From contig NC_065553.1 in the NCBI RefSeq assembly GCF_022605725.1, positions 4,712,001 through 4,776,000 of the forward strand: a DNA stretch of 64,000 nt. Reading direction: 5' to 3'. Below, in pieces: positions 1-11,700 of this stretch. The stretch's first letter is position 1; every line of letters starts with the position of its first letter. The DNA is from Anthonomus grandis grandis. Its lineage: Eukaryota; Arthropoda; Insecta; Coleoptera; Curculionidae. The position numbers and the translations under genes were made by a program. The notes beneath the pieces were generated by a model. It worked only from the letters and a program-made list of their open reading frames with translations. It was not told the DNA's origin and did no database searches.

Positions 1-680
1 TAATACAAGTAGCATTAGGTAACATTTTCAAAACACTGCAAGATGATCGCTTATGCTGATGATACGCAGTTGCATTTTTCATTTGACTCTAATAAATTAA
101 TTAAAACCAGTAATGAGGCTAATAATTAACTTGCACAAATTTTCCATTTATTGTCAGAAGATAATTTGAATTTAAACACCATTAGTTCTAACGTGATATT
201 ATTTGCAAGTAAGAGTAAGGTTGACTTTTTGAAAAACCACATAAAGCTTTGTATTGATCATATTTTCCTTGAGTATGTGGACGTGGCTCGCAATTTGGGT
301 GCATTGTTGGAATCACAACTATCGTTTAACAACGAACGTCACGTTGCTGAAATGAGGAAGAAGCATTTTAAAGTTTAAAGTTGTTGGATTGTAATCGTCA
401 ATATCTTAATTTGAACCTAAGAAAGGTATTGTCTGAGTCTTCAGTTTTTTTAAGATTCAACTATTGTGACTTTAGATAATATCCTTGCCTTAATTTCCTT
501 GAATGAAATAAAGTTCAATGCAAAATGCATGTTGTAGACTTATTCTTGGTGTAAACAGGCGCTACGACATGTCCCAAAAATTGGGTTTACTTCGATGGCT
601 AAGAATGGAAAACCGCTGGATGCTTTTTTGCATCATTTTATCAACTTTTCTGGCGGAAACACGCAATTAGATAGTTTTTT
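1..680 (+). mobile_element. Non-LTR retrotransposon RT fragment (CR1/Jockey-like), cut by window start
   Basis: The translation contains MIAYADDTQLHF near base 41, the YADD catalytic box of a non-LTR reverse transcriptase. It continues through the palm/thumb region to FNYCD and a degraded LRWLRM-type stretch near 600, where frames shift and stops appear. The order of motifs fits a CR1/Jockey-type ORF2 C-terminal half. It is broken and not expressible. The clade name is a guess. Confidence 0.75.
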
Positions 681-689
681 TTTGTTACC

Positions 690-1989
690 AAGTTAACACT
701 TCACAGTGTTAATACCATAAATAAATACTTGTACAATCTTTCTAAATTTAGAAGTTAATTTTTTCAAAAACCTGCTTTTACATCCGTTTCTCTTTTCTCT
801 TTTTTCACTAGTTGCCAGTAAAGTTTAGAAGTGTTAATATTTTAGTGTTTAAGTATCAGTTTAAAACATTTCTTCTCCTAAATCAGATAATAGAAACTAA
901 TGAATATCGGCTACTATAATCTTTTATATATTACATGTGTTTACTGCAGTTTTAAACTACAATTTATGTATTTTTTGTTTAATACTATCAATTATTTGTA
1001 ATTTAATGTGTGCCATTTTTCTGTTGCCACTTCATCTTCATTAATCTTAGGGTTAACTTTGGGGTTGGAATGTAGAAAGTAAACTTGTCTCCTATTATTA
1101 TAATCATTAATGGTCTCATGGACTACTATAATTGTGTTTTGTGAAAGATAACCAATTTACCTACATAATGAGTTCGCCAATCTGATTTTTTTTTAGTGTT
1201 AAATCTAAGCTTAATGAAGGCCAAATTTATTTAAGAGTTAACTAATACAGACAACCCGGAATACACATACGTGATGTTGCGCGTTCTTTCGTCGCGTCTC
1301 TAAAATCACGAAAAAAATTAGAATACGTTAAAAACTTTTTGCCTACACATATACGGTTTTTTCGTTGGAAATGGCACGCCACGCGTAATCTTGTACTAAA
1401 TCATATGGAACAGTAATCAATGGATATGGAGGGGTGTTGATCTTCCATATATTGTGTTGAATCAGGCAATGAAATCAGATATTAATATTTAATGTGTACT
1501 ACAAGAATAGTCTTAAGTTGCCAAAATCTAATTCACTGGTCTTGGTAAACAAAATCTACGAAAAATTGTCCATCGTATCAAAATATTCGCTATTTTTGAA
1601 ATTTCGTCTCGACAAATTACTTTCAGAACAATATTTTATTATATTTCTTAGATTTGTAGTACGGGGATAAAAATATATACCATCTACAAAACTTTTGGTG
1701 CCTTTTTGACATTGTCGATTCACCTCAAAATATAGTCAATACTTTTGCCGACTTGAAATATTTAAAATCGAGCATGTTAAATTAAGTATTTAGAAGTAAT
1801 GCTATATTCGGAGTTAGTTTTGTGAACTTCTAAGTCTTTGAACTGTGAATATATAAAACACAAATAGCAAAAAACTGGCTATTTGATCAGGTTAAATTAT
1901 TAGAATTATGCTGCATACTCTTAGTGTAATAAAATGCATAGCAAAGAACAACATATAGTATGCTCTGTTTTATTTTTAAATGTAAAATA
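690..1989. other. AT-rich stretch without recognisable gene
   Basis: I see no exon, RNA gene or transposon protein here. It is probably the untranslated or decayed remainder of the flanking retroelement fragments. Confidence 0.4.
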
Positions 1990-2275
1990 ATATGTTGCCT
2001 TGTTATTTGACAAATGAAGTTACATATGTACGTCATATTCGTAGATACCAAACAAGATCAGGCAGTGAGAATAATTTTTACATTACAAATATAAATAGTG
2101 ACGATGTGTTTAGTGTAGGCTGTAAACTATTTAATAGCACTCCTAGACATTTAAGAGTGCAGTTGTTAAATCTCAATGTGCAATATATCATAAAACTATA
2201 AACTTTAAACGTTAACCCAATTGTAAAAGCTTCTTTTTGCTAATAAAAAAAGAAAGAAGAAAGAAAGAAAATGTG
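1990..2275 (+). mobile_element. Non-LTR retrotransposon 3' end with A-rich tail
   Basis: A 69-aa reading frame from 1992 has the TRSGSENNF ... LFNSTPRHLR pattern typical of the extreme C-terminus of CR1/Jockey reverse transcriptases (usually TR...F...WN.LP..LR). It is followed within 50 bases by an AAAAAAAGAAAGAAG-type tail. This looks like a separate, 5'-truncated insertion from the piece at 1-680. Confidence 0.6.
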
Positions 2276-2517
2276 CTATATTACGTAAGAATAATCTTGT
2301 GTACAAGCATCCTACAAGCTATAAAAACAAAACACAAATACAATTTCAAAAATTGACGAAACAATGAACAAAATTAAACACAAAAAGACAAAACTTTTTG
2401 AACATACTTAAATTAAAGATAACTAAATAAAACAATCAATTACTAAATAAAGGTAAACTTGTTGACAAAACTAGAGAAGAAAAAAGGAAAAAAAGAAAAC
2501 TTTCCAACATGTCCAAG

Positions 2518-3120
2518 GTTAAAACCTATCATTAAAAAAGTCATCCAGGTTATAATATGCCTTAGACAATAAAAGCGACTTTAATTCTCTTTTAAATTTC
2601 TTAATATCCGATATATGTCTAACACACAGAGGAACATGATTGTAAATCTTTTTACTTATGTAAATTCATGAGTTTTTGGTAAGGGAAGACGTAGGAATAG
2701 GTAGGGGAACATCATTTACACGACGAGTCAAATGGCCAGTGTCAGAGGGTAGTTTGGGAATTTTGTGAATAAGAGCAGCTGTTTCTAAGATAAAGAGTGA
2801 AAAAAGAGTTAGGATTTTTTCAGAAATGAAGAGGGGTTTGCAAGAATCTCTTAACTTAGCAGAACACAGGTATCTAACTGCTTTTTTTTGAATAACAAAG
2901 ACAATGTTAAGTCCATACCGAATATGAGATTCAATAAGTGAAAAGTACACTGAACGTGCAACCACCCCTCCCAGCTCTTGTTTTGCCATTCTTACTGCGA
3001 AACATCCAGAAGATAATTTCCCAGCTAAATGTAAAATATGATCTTCAAACCGAAGGCGACCATCAATGGTAATTCCTAGGAACTTCCTAGTATTTAATGA
3101 TTTCTTTAAAAGCGAATTTC
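2518..3120 (-). mobile_element. Non-LTR retrotransposon RT C-terminal fragment
   Basis: The - strand frame at 2666-2989 reads VYFSLIESHIRYGL, then VFVIQKKAVRYLC and KPLFISEKILTLFSLF. These are the standard blocks after the RT core of Jockey/CR1 elements. The block normally lying between RYGI and the QKKA segment is missing, so there is a small internal deletion. Upstream (to about 3120) the frame still reads RKFLGITIDGRLRFEDHI, the LG(I)..D..L.W..H block. Confidence 0.8.
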
Positions 3121-3968
3121 ACCAATTTATCATACCTGCTATTGGTTCAATCATTTATGTGATCGGAATAACATATCGATTCGATCTTTATTATAGTTCA
3201 ATAGCAACGTTTAAAAAAAGATCAACCATTAATCTTTGAAGTGCCTATTTTTATTAATGACAATATTATTTTAGGATTTTAAACTTTGTTGGGTAGTTTG
3301 TCTTGTATTATATCTCTTTGGTGACACAAACTCTCATCAATTTTTTTGTAAATGTCAATATTTGTTTAACTTTTATCGATAGATGTTTTTGTATTAGGAC
3401 TGTCGTGTCCTGTTAGACAATAAACTATTCCGTCTACCACCGTCGATTGAACGCTTAAGTTACTTTTTTCGCGCGGTGCATGTGCAATTTTACAACTAAG
3501 AGGGAGGGATTAAACTCTTAATTGCAGATTATGAGTACCCGGTGCATACGGGGCTCTAATTTAGGTATATTTACCTGTATGGAAAGAGGAGACTTTTTCG
3601 AAACGGAAGTAGCTACCAGATGTTCGTAGAAAATACCAAAGATTTAAATGTCAACGTGAAAGGCACATCCCAATCTCTTAAATCAATAACTTTAGCATAT
3701 GATATTCTCTTATATACATAGACTTCTTTAGATATAGCCTTTCTTATTGTAGTTTATCATAATAATGATAATGAAGTACGTGGTATTAATACAGGCTAAA
3801 TAAAATAACAGAATAGTAGTATAGACAAGTTTATCAAAAAACAAAAGTGGCTGAATCAAATAATCCAGTGTATGCCCCCACTAGATGGACATAATAAGTT
3901 ATTTAAAACATACATTTCTACATCCAGTTTTTTCTTGTAGCGTTTTAACAATTTCCTATCTTTTCTAG
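3121..3968. other. Non-coding stretch upstream of a terminal exon pair
   Basis: It includes the last part of the intron ending at the acceptor TTTTCTAG (3961-3968). I see nothing else that can be assigned. Confidence 0.4.
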
Positions 3969-4351
3969 GTCACAACTAGACAAGGAAGTAAACGAGGAAA
4001 AACGTATGGAGCGTAAGCGTAGTTTAGCAGACAGTTCCGTCGATCAGGGCCGAACAAAACATCCAAAAGTCAACTCGAACTACAACAAATCAAAATCGAA
4101 CCCTGGTTATAATCCCGTTCAGGTCGGTAGGTGTTCGGCACTCGAAAAGTAGCCCATATTTTAACAAAACGTTAATATTTTTTTTTTTTAATTTTAAACA
4201 GGAATACCACAATATGAAAAATTGGAACAACAGTAACGGATCTGGCAACGGATACCATCACAAACCTTACTATCACAATAACAACAGACACAAACGAAAC
4301 TTCCACAACAAGGGCGGAGGATTCCATAAAAACGGCTACAGATTTCGGTAA
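3969..4351 (+). CDS. Last two coding exons of an unidentified Asn/His/Lys-rich protein
   Basis: Exon A (3969-4122) follows acceptor TTTTCTAG and ends at CAG|GTCGGT. Exon B (4202-4351) follows a T-rich tract and AAACAG and ends in TAA. Joined, they give about 100 residues: a charged stretch (DKEVNEEKRMERKRS), a Lys/Ser/Asn linker, then a low-complexity tail rich in Asn, His, Lys, Gly and aromatic residues (YHHKPYYHNNNRHKRNFHNK) ending GYRFR. Such tails occur in RNA-binding or RNA-processing proteins, but I do not recognise the family and assign no function. Supporting evidence is codon phase carried across a 79-bp intron, canonical splice sites and an AATAAA 83 bases after the stop. The 5' exons are not found in the window; they lie further left or are too short to see. 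Confidence 0.6.
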
Positions 4352-4434
4352 TATCGCACGTTTGTTTTGTTTGCTCCAGTTGTTCGTTTTTTAAGCAATA
4401 TGGTCCTTTCCTATTTTAAATAAGAAGAATTTGT

Positions 4435-4440
4435 AATAAA
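4435..4440 (+). terminator. Polyadenylation signal of the + strand gene
   Basis: AATAAA lies 83 bases downstream of the TAA at 4349-4351, with no competing signal between them. This is the usual distance for an insect 3' UTR. Confidence 0.5.
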
Positions 4441-4716
4441 AACCTGTAAAATAGCTTTCTTGGCTTGAATAAATTTTACTTTTAAATTAAGGTAGAAAAA
4501 AAGATGTATAACTTTTATTTAAATCGAACGGTAATATTACCACGCGCGGAATCGGCTTCAAAATTGAAATTATTATTTAGCTGTATATATAATAAAGTGG
4601 TATTACTGTAAATTTTGTTTTTAATTTTGTGATTTTTGCAATTGTGGGCCTCCTGTATTAGATCATTGATTTAGGTCAAAAAACTTTAATTAGATTTAAA
4701 AATTAATAAGGGGTAA

Positions 4717-6530
4717 GTAATGTAAACCAAAACTAAGAATATTCATATTTAATTATTTACTTATTGTTACTGCAAAAAAGATAAAACTAAAAAATATATC
4801 GACTAGATTAAATTTAATAAATAACACACTTATAGCCTATAAAACTGGTAGAAAATAAAATGATATACCTCAAGATTAAAGGAAGGTGCCTGCTTATTGT
4901 TGGTATAAGAGATTTATTACCTTTATCTATTATTTAGTAGCTATTTTAATTTATCATATTTAAGTATTACTATAAATTGATCGTTCGCTCCTGTTGAAGC
5001 CCTCTTCAGTAACCCGTAATCTTTTTTTCTGTTTTCTTCGCCATAAAGAAGCAAATAAGAAGAAACAGGTATTGGCAAATATCTTTTCCTTTTATTACTT
5101 GCGGAAGATACCAATAATTCTATTATATATAGTGTTTATTGTATTTTTATACTTGTATTAAAAAAATGTGCGAACATTTCACTTTAAAATTGCACGTTAA
5201 TTAAAGGGAGATTTTTAGCATCTTTTGAAATTAAGGAAAGCAGCAAAAGGTACCATCTTTAGGTACTTGTCGAGTATGTAAAACAAAACTAAGAATATTC
5301 ATTTTTTTAAATATTTATTTATTGATACTGCAACAACGATACAACTAAAAATATATCGACTAGAGTAAATTCAATAATTAAGTCACCTATAGCCTAATAA
5401 ATCTATAAAACTGGTAAAAAAGCTTATTAATAAGACATCAAATATAAGGAAAATCAAGTGACATGCCTCAAGACTAAAGGAAGGTACCTGCTTACTATAT
5501 AAGAGAGATTTATTGCCTTTTATCTATTGTTTATTAACTTACGTTTCGCTACTATAGATATAATTCTTAACAGGAATCACATATTCTAAGCCTAAAGCGA
5601 GTTAGGCACTTGTAAGTCAGCCTATAACTAAATACTTTGGGTGAAGATTAGGAAATATAATTAAATTTAACTTTTAACCTGTAAATAATTTAAAAATTGA
5701 ATAATTCACTACTGTTTTTACCATTATGTGGATGCGGAATTAAATGTCTAAAGAGGAAAAATGCACCAAAAATTTCATTTTTTCAAAAAGTCATTCTTAA
5801 TAATTGTAAAAAGGGGATTTTTCGCAAGTAAGGAAAGCCGAAAACTTGTGGAGGCACAAGTTTCTACTCATTGGATTCCTTAGGGCAAGGAAACCAAAAA
5901 AAAGAATCACGAACAGGAGTAAACAATTACTTATCAGTAATACTAAATTGGTCTTTCGCTTCTTTTGCTGAACTCTGTAGCCACCTGTGGACATCTAACT
6001 ATTTTTTTTTTTTTTTGGTTTTCTGGTTTCTTCCCTCTGAAGAAGCAAATAAACAGAAACTTTTACACATTTATACTTTTTTTCTACTTTTCTAATTATT
6101 TGCGGAATATCCCAATAATTCTATTTAGGAAAATGGTTACGGGAACATTAGATTAGATAAAATAGTATTTATTACTCGAGAAAAATAGTTGTTGGGGAAA
6201 AATAACAGTCGAGAAAAAAATATTCCGGAAAATGATCGTTCGGGAAATGATAATTCACTTCAAAGTGCAAGTTACTTAAAGGAGTACATTTCGAAATATT
6301 TTGGAAGTAAGGAAAGCAGAAGAAAGTAAAGATAGTACTTGTCGATAGGAGTTTCTGTTTATCAACTTCCTCAGGGCAAGGAAACCCGGCAATTAAAAGA
6401 AAGGACAAAATGGATCACTTGCAGTTGCAAATAAACCGATCTGTACTAAAGGAAAAAAATAAAACATTGAAAATCAGAGATGCTAGAATTGCCTGAATAC
6501 TAAAACAGATTGAATGTTCGCTCCCGTTTG
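4717..6530. repeat. Diverged direct repeats, about 560-bp unit
   Basis: Unit 1 starts near 4717 (CAAAACTAAGAATATTCAT) and unit 2 near 5274 with the same words. Both then carry ATATATCGACTAGA, TATAAAACTGGTA, CTCAAGA.TAAAGGAAGG, ACCTGCTTA and a TTTATCTATT block in the same order. Later blocks (GTAAGGAAAGC; GAAGCAAATAA.CAGAAAC; GTTCGCTCC) recur near 5200, 5830, 6050, 6310 and 6512. There is no credible ORF. It looks like an old segmental or satellite-like duplication, or copies of one non-autonomous transposon. Confidence 0.65.
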
Positions 6531-7130
6531 TGAATCCTTAAGTATTCATTCATTTCAGTTTTCTTGATTTTCTGAAAAAGACTTATTACTTAGGGAACTT
6601 CTTAAAACTGAAGTAACAAAGCTAGATTTTTAAACTTTCGGAACTTAATATAAAATTTTTATTTTTTGTTGCATTGATAATCGTATTTGCTCAGCAAGTA
6701 AAAATACTTATATTGAGTGACTTGAAAAATTAAATTTTTGGTTTGTTTGCAAATACGCCGTCGAAAAAATACGTTTTTGAAAATAATGTTTTCTTTTCAT
6801 CTAAGAAAAATGAATTATAACCTTTTCAACACGGAATTTTTTTTCATATGATGGACTTTAGAAATCCTATTGGGAAACATGTCTCACGAGTTTTCTAGTG
6901 ACTTTTCGGGTGCAGAGTATTGCTAGTATCGCCTAAGACTGTCCTATTAGTATATTATGGGTCGTCGTTAAAATTCTTGGTCGTTTGTTTTTATGTTGCA
7001 CGCGGTAAAGTGCCCGTTTGTTGCAATTACTTATTTGTTCTTTGTGGAGAAAATATTTAAAAATGCCAAGGTAAGTTAGTTTGTAAATGTTACTAATATT
7101 TGATATACTTTGGAAAACATGTTGTAATCG
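6531..7130. other. AT-rich spacer before a piggyBac remnant
   Basis: No gene is seen. The 3' part probably holds the 5' end of the piggyBac-like element, but I could not define its terminal repeat or a TTAA site. Confidence 0.3.
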
Positions 7131-7135
7131 AATAA

Positions 7136-8460
7136 ATGGTGACTGATCCATATTTGTCTTTTTGGTCATTCGTCTTAAAAGTATACAAAAAACTTCTGAC
7201 TACAACAAAGATGGAAGATCTTGCAAACAACTTATCCGACCTGAAAGACCCATTTGCAGATAGTGGATCTGATTATCAACTAGACTTAGAGGGCTTTAGC
7301 AAAGATAGTGATATTGATTATACTGGAAGAGAAAAAAAAGAATCCAGCAGTGCTACAAAAAACAAGCAAAAAATGTACCATCATTTTAAAGCCAAGAACG
7401 ACAAAGAAAGTGATTGACATGGATTCCTCGAGTGATTCAGAAGTGGAGTCCGATAATATGAGTGATAAAGTAATGTGTAGGTCTTGGTGAGCAACAAAAG
7501 TTGTGTTTGGATGAAAGTAACTGAAAACAGACTTGCATAATACTTCTTGACTTGAATCGAAGTTCTTCTGCAGTGGAAGTTTAAGTATTTTCATTTATAT
7601 CCTGGCAATCAAGCAATAAGACTTGCAATGACGAAGGATTATTTCAAATTCTTAATTAGCAAATTATATTTTATTAATAAAAAAAAAACTATTCGGCGTT
7701 CGCAAGATTTATTACGTCGAAGACTTAGTTCGATGTCTGAAGGATACATTTCAAAAAGCTCGATCAGAAAGCACCAATCAGTTGATTGACAAGATCGTGC
7801 AAAATTCAAAGATAGATCCAACCTCAAAAAAAATTTTCCTCTGACACCGATAAAATGAGGAATACACATTTGGGAGAAAGAAACGTAAATAAAAAAGCAA
7901 GAACATTAAAGGAAAAAGACGTGTCTTTTTGTTTCGATAGGTTTTTTTACATCAGTTAATGCTGTAGGGACCTGTATTACGACTTGCAAAAACGTGGAAT
8001 GTTTTTCTAATCAGGAAGGCACGTTAGCTTGTTTCTGAATGAATACAAAGATGACAGTAAAGTAAATCTCAGTTGTCCCGAATTAATACACTTTTATAAA
8101 CTCAATATGGACATCAGTTGACTGGCTTATATGATATAGACAGAAAATCTTTGAGTAGTGGAAAAAGGTATTTAAAAAAATTCTTCTTAGTCATAGTAAA
8201 GTCCTAGATCAGATATAAAAAGATACCTACATATTCACTAACCCACGCACCCTGATGAATGTGGGTGATCACTTACCGACTCAAAACTGAACTAGAAAAA
8301 AAATGTACAATGTACATGTATGTCGTAGATGTGCTCGCAAAATTGAAAAACGCACAGAAACCTTTTGTAATGCTTGTTTTACACCTTTATGCCAACAATG
8401 TTGTGCACTGTATAGGTGCAGGTATTTTATAACCTAGGAGGTTATAAAATACCTTTCTAC
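7136..8460 (+). mobile_element. Degenerate piggyBac-like element / transposase pseudogene
   Basis: The start, ATGGAAGATCTTGC at 7210, opens an acidic N-terminus (MEDLANNLSDL...ADSGSDYQLDLEGF) typical of piggyBac transposases. After frame breaks, piggyBac-type blocks appear: YYVEDLVRCLKDTFQKAR and a degraded Q(S/L)IDK.IV segment near 7700-7810. Near 8318-8425 comes a cysteine-rich C-terminal domain CRRCARKIEKRTETFC..CF..LCQQCC, the zinc-binding tail that binds the transposon ends. There are multiple stops and frameshifts, and the DDD catalytic core is largely unreadable. Confidence 0.75.
8420..8454. repeat. Perfect 16-bp inverted repeat (hairpin)
   Basis: Arms 8420-8435 (AGGTATTTTATAACCT) and 8439-8454 are exact reverse complements with a 3-base loop. 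It sits exactly where the piggyBac cysteine-rich tail stops, so it may be the stop/3' UTR region or subterminal repeat of that element. Confidence 0.8.
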
Positions 8461-8742
8461 AGATTAAATATTTATTTTGCTTATCAGAATCTGATATTTA
8501 CCTTTACAATATAAAGTTAAAATATGTGACTGAGACATATATGACCCAATAGGCTCGAAAGGGTTAAACCAAAATACTTCCGCTAAAAAACCATTTCCTC
8601 ATAGAAGTGAATCAATGCATAATAAATAAACATGAATGATTTCTTCACTACAAATATATACTATTTTTAATATTTTCTTCTCATTAGAGTAAGCATTTTA
8701 AATAAAAAACAGCATACATAAACCATAAATAATAGCAACATT
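8455..8742. other. 3' flank of ecd
   Basis: This is the probable 3' UTR and spacer of the - strand ecd gene. A TTTATT (AATAAA on the - strand) near 8470 is a candidate polyadenylation signal. Confidence 0.35.
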
Positions 8743-11700
8743 TTACTTTTTAGAATCCAAATGGATTCCCATAGGTCCCAGCATGGTACTAGAAGGACCC
8801 GCCTCACCCATTTGACTTTGATAACTCGCCAACATATTTTTCAAAGCATTAACATCAATATCGACCGGTTCAAAGTCCTCAATGTCGTCGAAGGAGTTAT
8901 CTCCGTTTTTCGCCTTCTTCTCGAAACTTTTTCCTATGGTGGTACCGGCAAGTTCCGCATCCATTTGCTTCATGTACTCTTGCATTTTGTTTTTAACTCC
9001 TTTGGCCTCCTCTCCCATATCCTCGTCCTTTACAAACTCATCGTTTTCATACTCGCTCATATCGGAATCACTTTCCAAATCCCAAGAGTCGTCCTCCGGT
9101 ATCACGAAGTTTAAGATGTTCTGTATGGCACTGGCAAAGGAATTCGGATCGAAATTAACCTTATTTTTGTTCGAGTCGTCATTGCGGGTATCTTGGCTGA
9201 AAGAAACCCCCTTTTTCGAGCTCTTTTTGCTTCTCGGCGGTTTAACTGGGCTCACACCCTCGTCGGGGGGAAATTCGGCCCCTTCTACGTCCGATATGTG
9301 GTTTAAGAATGTGTTGACTTTTTGGGCAAAGTTACTCGGATCTGTCGATTCGGTTACTTTGAACATTTTCTTTTGTCCGTAACGTTCTTGCAACATTTTG
9401 TCCAGATCGTCCACTGATATGTCCAACCAAGAGTCGTCGTCATCAGGTGGTAAATGTTGGCTTTCTTTTTCTAGTAGATCATGGTCAACCTAAAATGTAG
9501 GTAAAAAAGTGTTTTTTGTACTTTTAGTCCCATTAAAATTAACTAGAAGTAGAAACAGAAATATCATAACTAAAATCTTTTGTTAAAGGAAGTCTTTTCC
9601 GTCTTTTCTTCACAAAATAAATGCCAGTATTGTTTTAAGAGTTATTTTTTCTTATGTTTACGTTTCTCATTGTTTTTAATCGTTGTTTTTAATCGTCCAA
9701 TCATGATGTGTTATCTCAGCGAAATGCATACCTTGGGTTTTGTAATATGGGCTTCCTGAAATGGCACATGTTTGTCAACTAAAGATGTCAGAAGCGTGTT
9801 AAAAATAGTGATTGTTGTTAATATTTCTTTCAAAAATAGATTTTGCCAAGGACGTTGACGTAAATTACTTAGAAAGTATTATTGAGATTTTTGAAGCTGC
9901 GATATTTAATTATTTTAGGTGTAAACCTATACCCAAAATAGAATAGTTGAAAGCCAGCTTATGATAAACAAGATTCAGTCAGCAGAAATAGTTCCGAAAG
10001 AGTGAAATTACATTAAGATCTCCTAAGCACATTAACAAATCGAATGTTAAGGCTTCACTTAAAATATTATCAATATCCGAAATCAAAGTATTTATGTTTA
10101 CAAGATTGGAGTCAATATGCTCATTTAACCGTGTTTCAGTTATCATAACTATATTACATTCATTCTCCAGAATTAACATTTTAAAGTCTTTAAGGCTATT
10201 AATCTGTTAAACTTAGGTATAACATATGTTACATGAAGTTGTGTTAAAATTTTGCGTAGAATCGGATAATGCATAAAAAATATACCATTCTATTTAAAAA
10301 AAGGTAACTTTGGTCTCTACTACTGTTATGATGCCACCTGAATGTGCATAGTTATCGTCCTAACTTCATATGTACATTCGAACAAAGAATAAATGTTAGT
10401 GTCTAAAGCCCACTTTTCGTTAGGTTCTTTACTCGACAAATATTCACATTTTCACTTACCTCAGAGCTTCTCAAAAGTTCCAATATCTGCTGTCCAATGG
10501 CGGAGCTATAATGCATAGAATCCCTGTGCTCCACGTAGTATTCCTTAGCCTTCCCCAATCTATAGTTATAATCCCTAGAGCCTTCCAAAAGACCCTGGAA
10601 ATATCCCTTTTCCATAAGACTTTTCAAATATTGGGCCCATCCCCTGTCTCCCTCAATATCCTGGCTGGGTTTAGCTTGAACTGCCAATATTTCAAAGCCA
10701 CACGCGACCTTAATGCCGAGAATATGTTGCTTGTATTCTTTACTTGCGGCAGGTGGTAGATTCCAGCCGATTTTTTTATCTGGAAGGTATTTACTGCGCA
10801 AAAGCATGGCATATAGACATCTAAAATAAAAAAAATATATATAAAATGTAGATAAGCAAGTTGAGAACTCACTTAGTAAATTTAACTCTGGTTTTCACCC
10901 TTTGTTCCGGCGGAAAGTATTTCATAGCCCTACACGCCTTCATGTCCACTGTATCTCTGTTACAAAATGCCTGCACTGCCCAACTAATTAGGTTCGGTTT
11001 CACTTTAAGTATAGCCGCAACGGCTGTTGGCACATATATTGTGGCATAATGGAAATTATCTTTAATATTATCGGGATATTGGCTTAGTCTGTTGCGAATC
11101 GAGTTCTGGATGTCTTGATGGGCAATAGTCTGTTGGGGGTTTGTCCAGATTTGTTCCACGGCATCTTCAATTGATATGTTGGGATTTTCTGGGTCTGTTA
11201 GGGGCAGTAGATGAATGTTGCCCTCATAAATAAACACCTAAAAAGTTTTCAAATCGATAGGAATTATGAGATTTCAATACTTCTTTATTCAAAGAGCCAT
11301 ACAATGTAAAACTTAAGTATATACATCGCACAGTTAAATGAGTTGTTGTCAAAGTACAAATTAATTTTGTCAAATTTTCTAATTAATGTAATCTAATTTA
11401 AGTCAAACCATTTTTGTTCTAGAAATAATAATAAATAAGAAGAAACACATTAAATTATTATTAAGTATACAAAAGTCAAAGCAAGTAAATTTTTCAACAA
11501 ACAAATAATTAACAAACAATTTAAAATGAAAATTGCAATAAAAATCACAAGTTTAGATAATATTATAATTCATGAATTTCTCAATGCCTTATAACATTGG
11601 ATGTTAAGTAATATGTTAAAGATTTATTAAAAAATGAAATGTTTTATACTTTTTTAATTTTGCCGGTAACTTATTGAAATAAGCAAGTATTTTTTGGTAA

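Noticed and set aside
8882..9382. 166-aa open frame on the + strand
   Set aside because: It is the antisense shadow of the last ecd exon, whose - strand frame has clear family homology.
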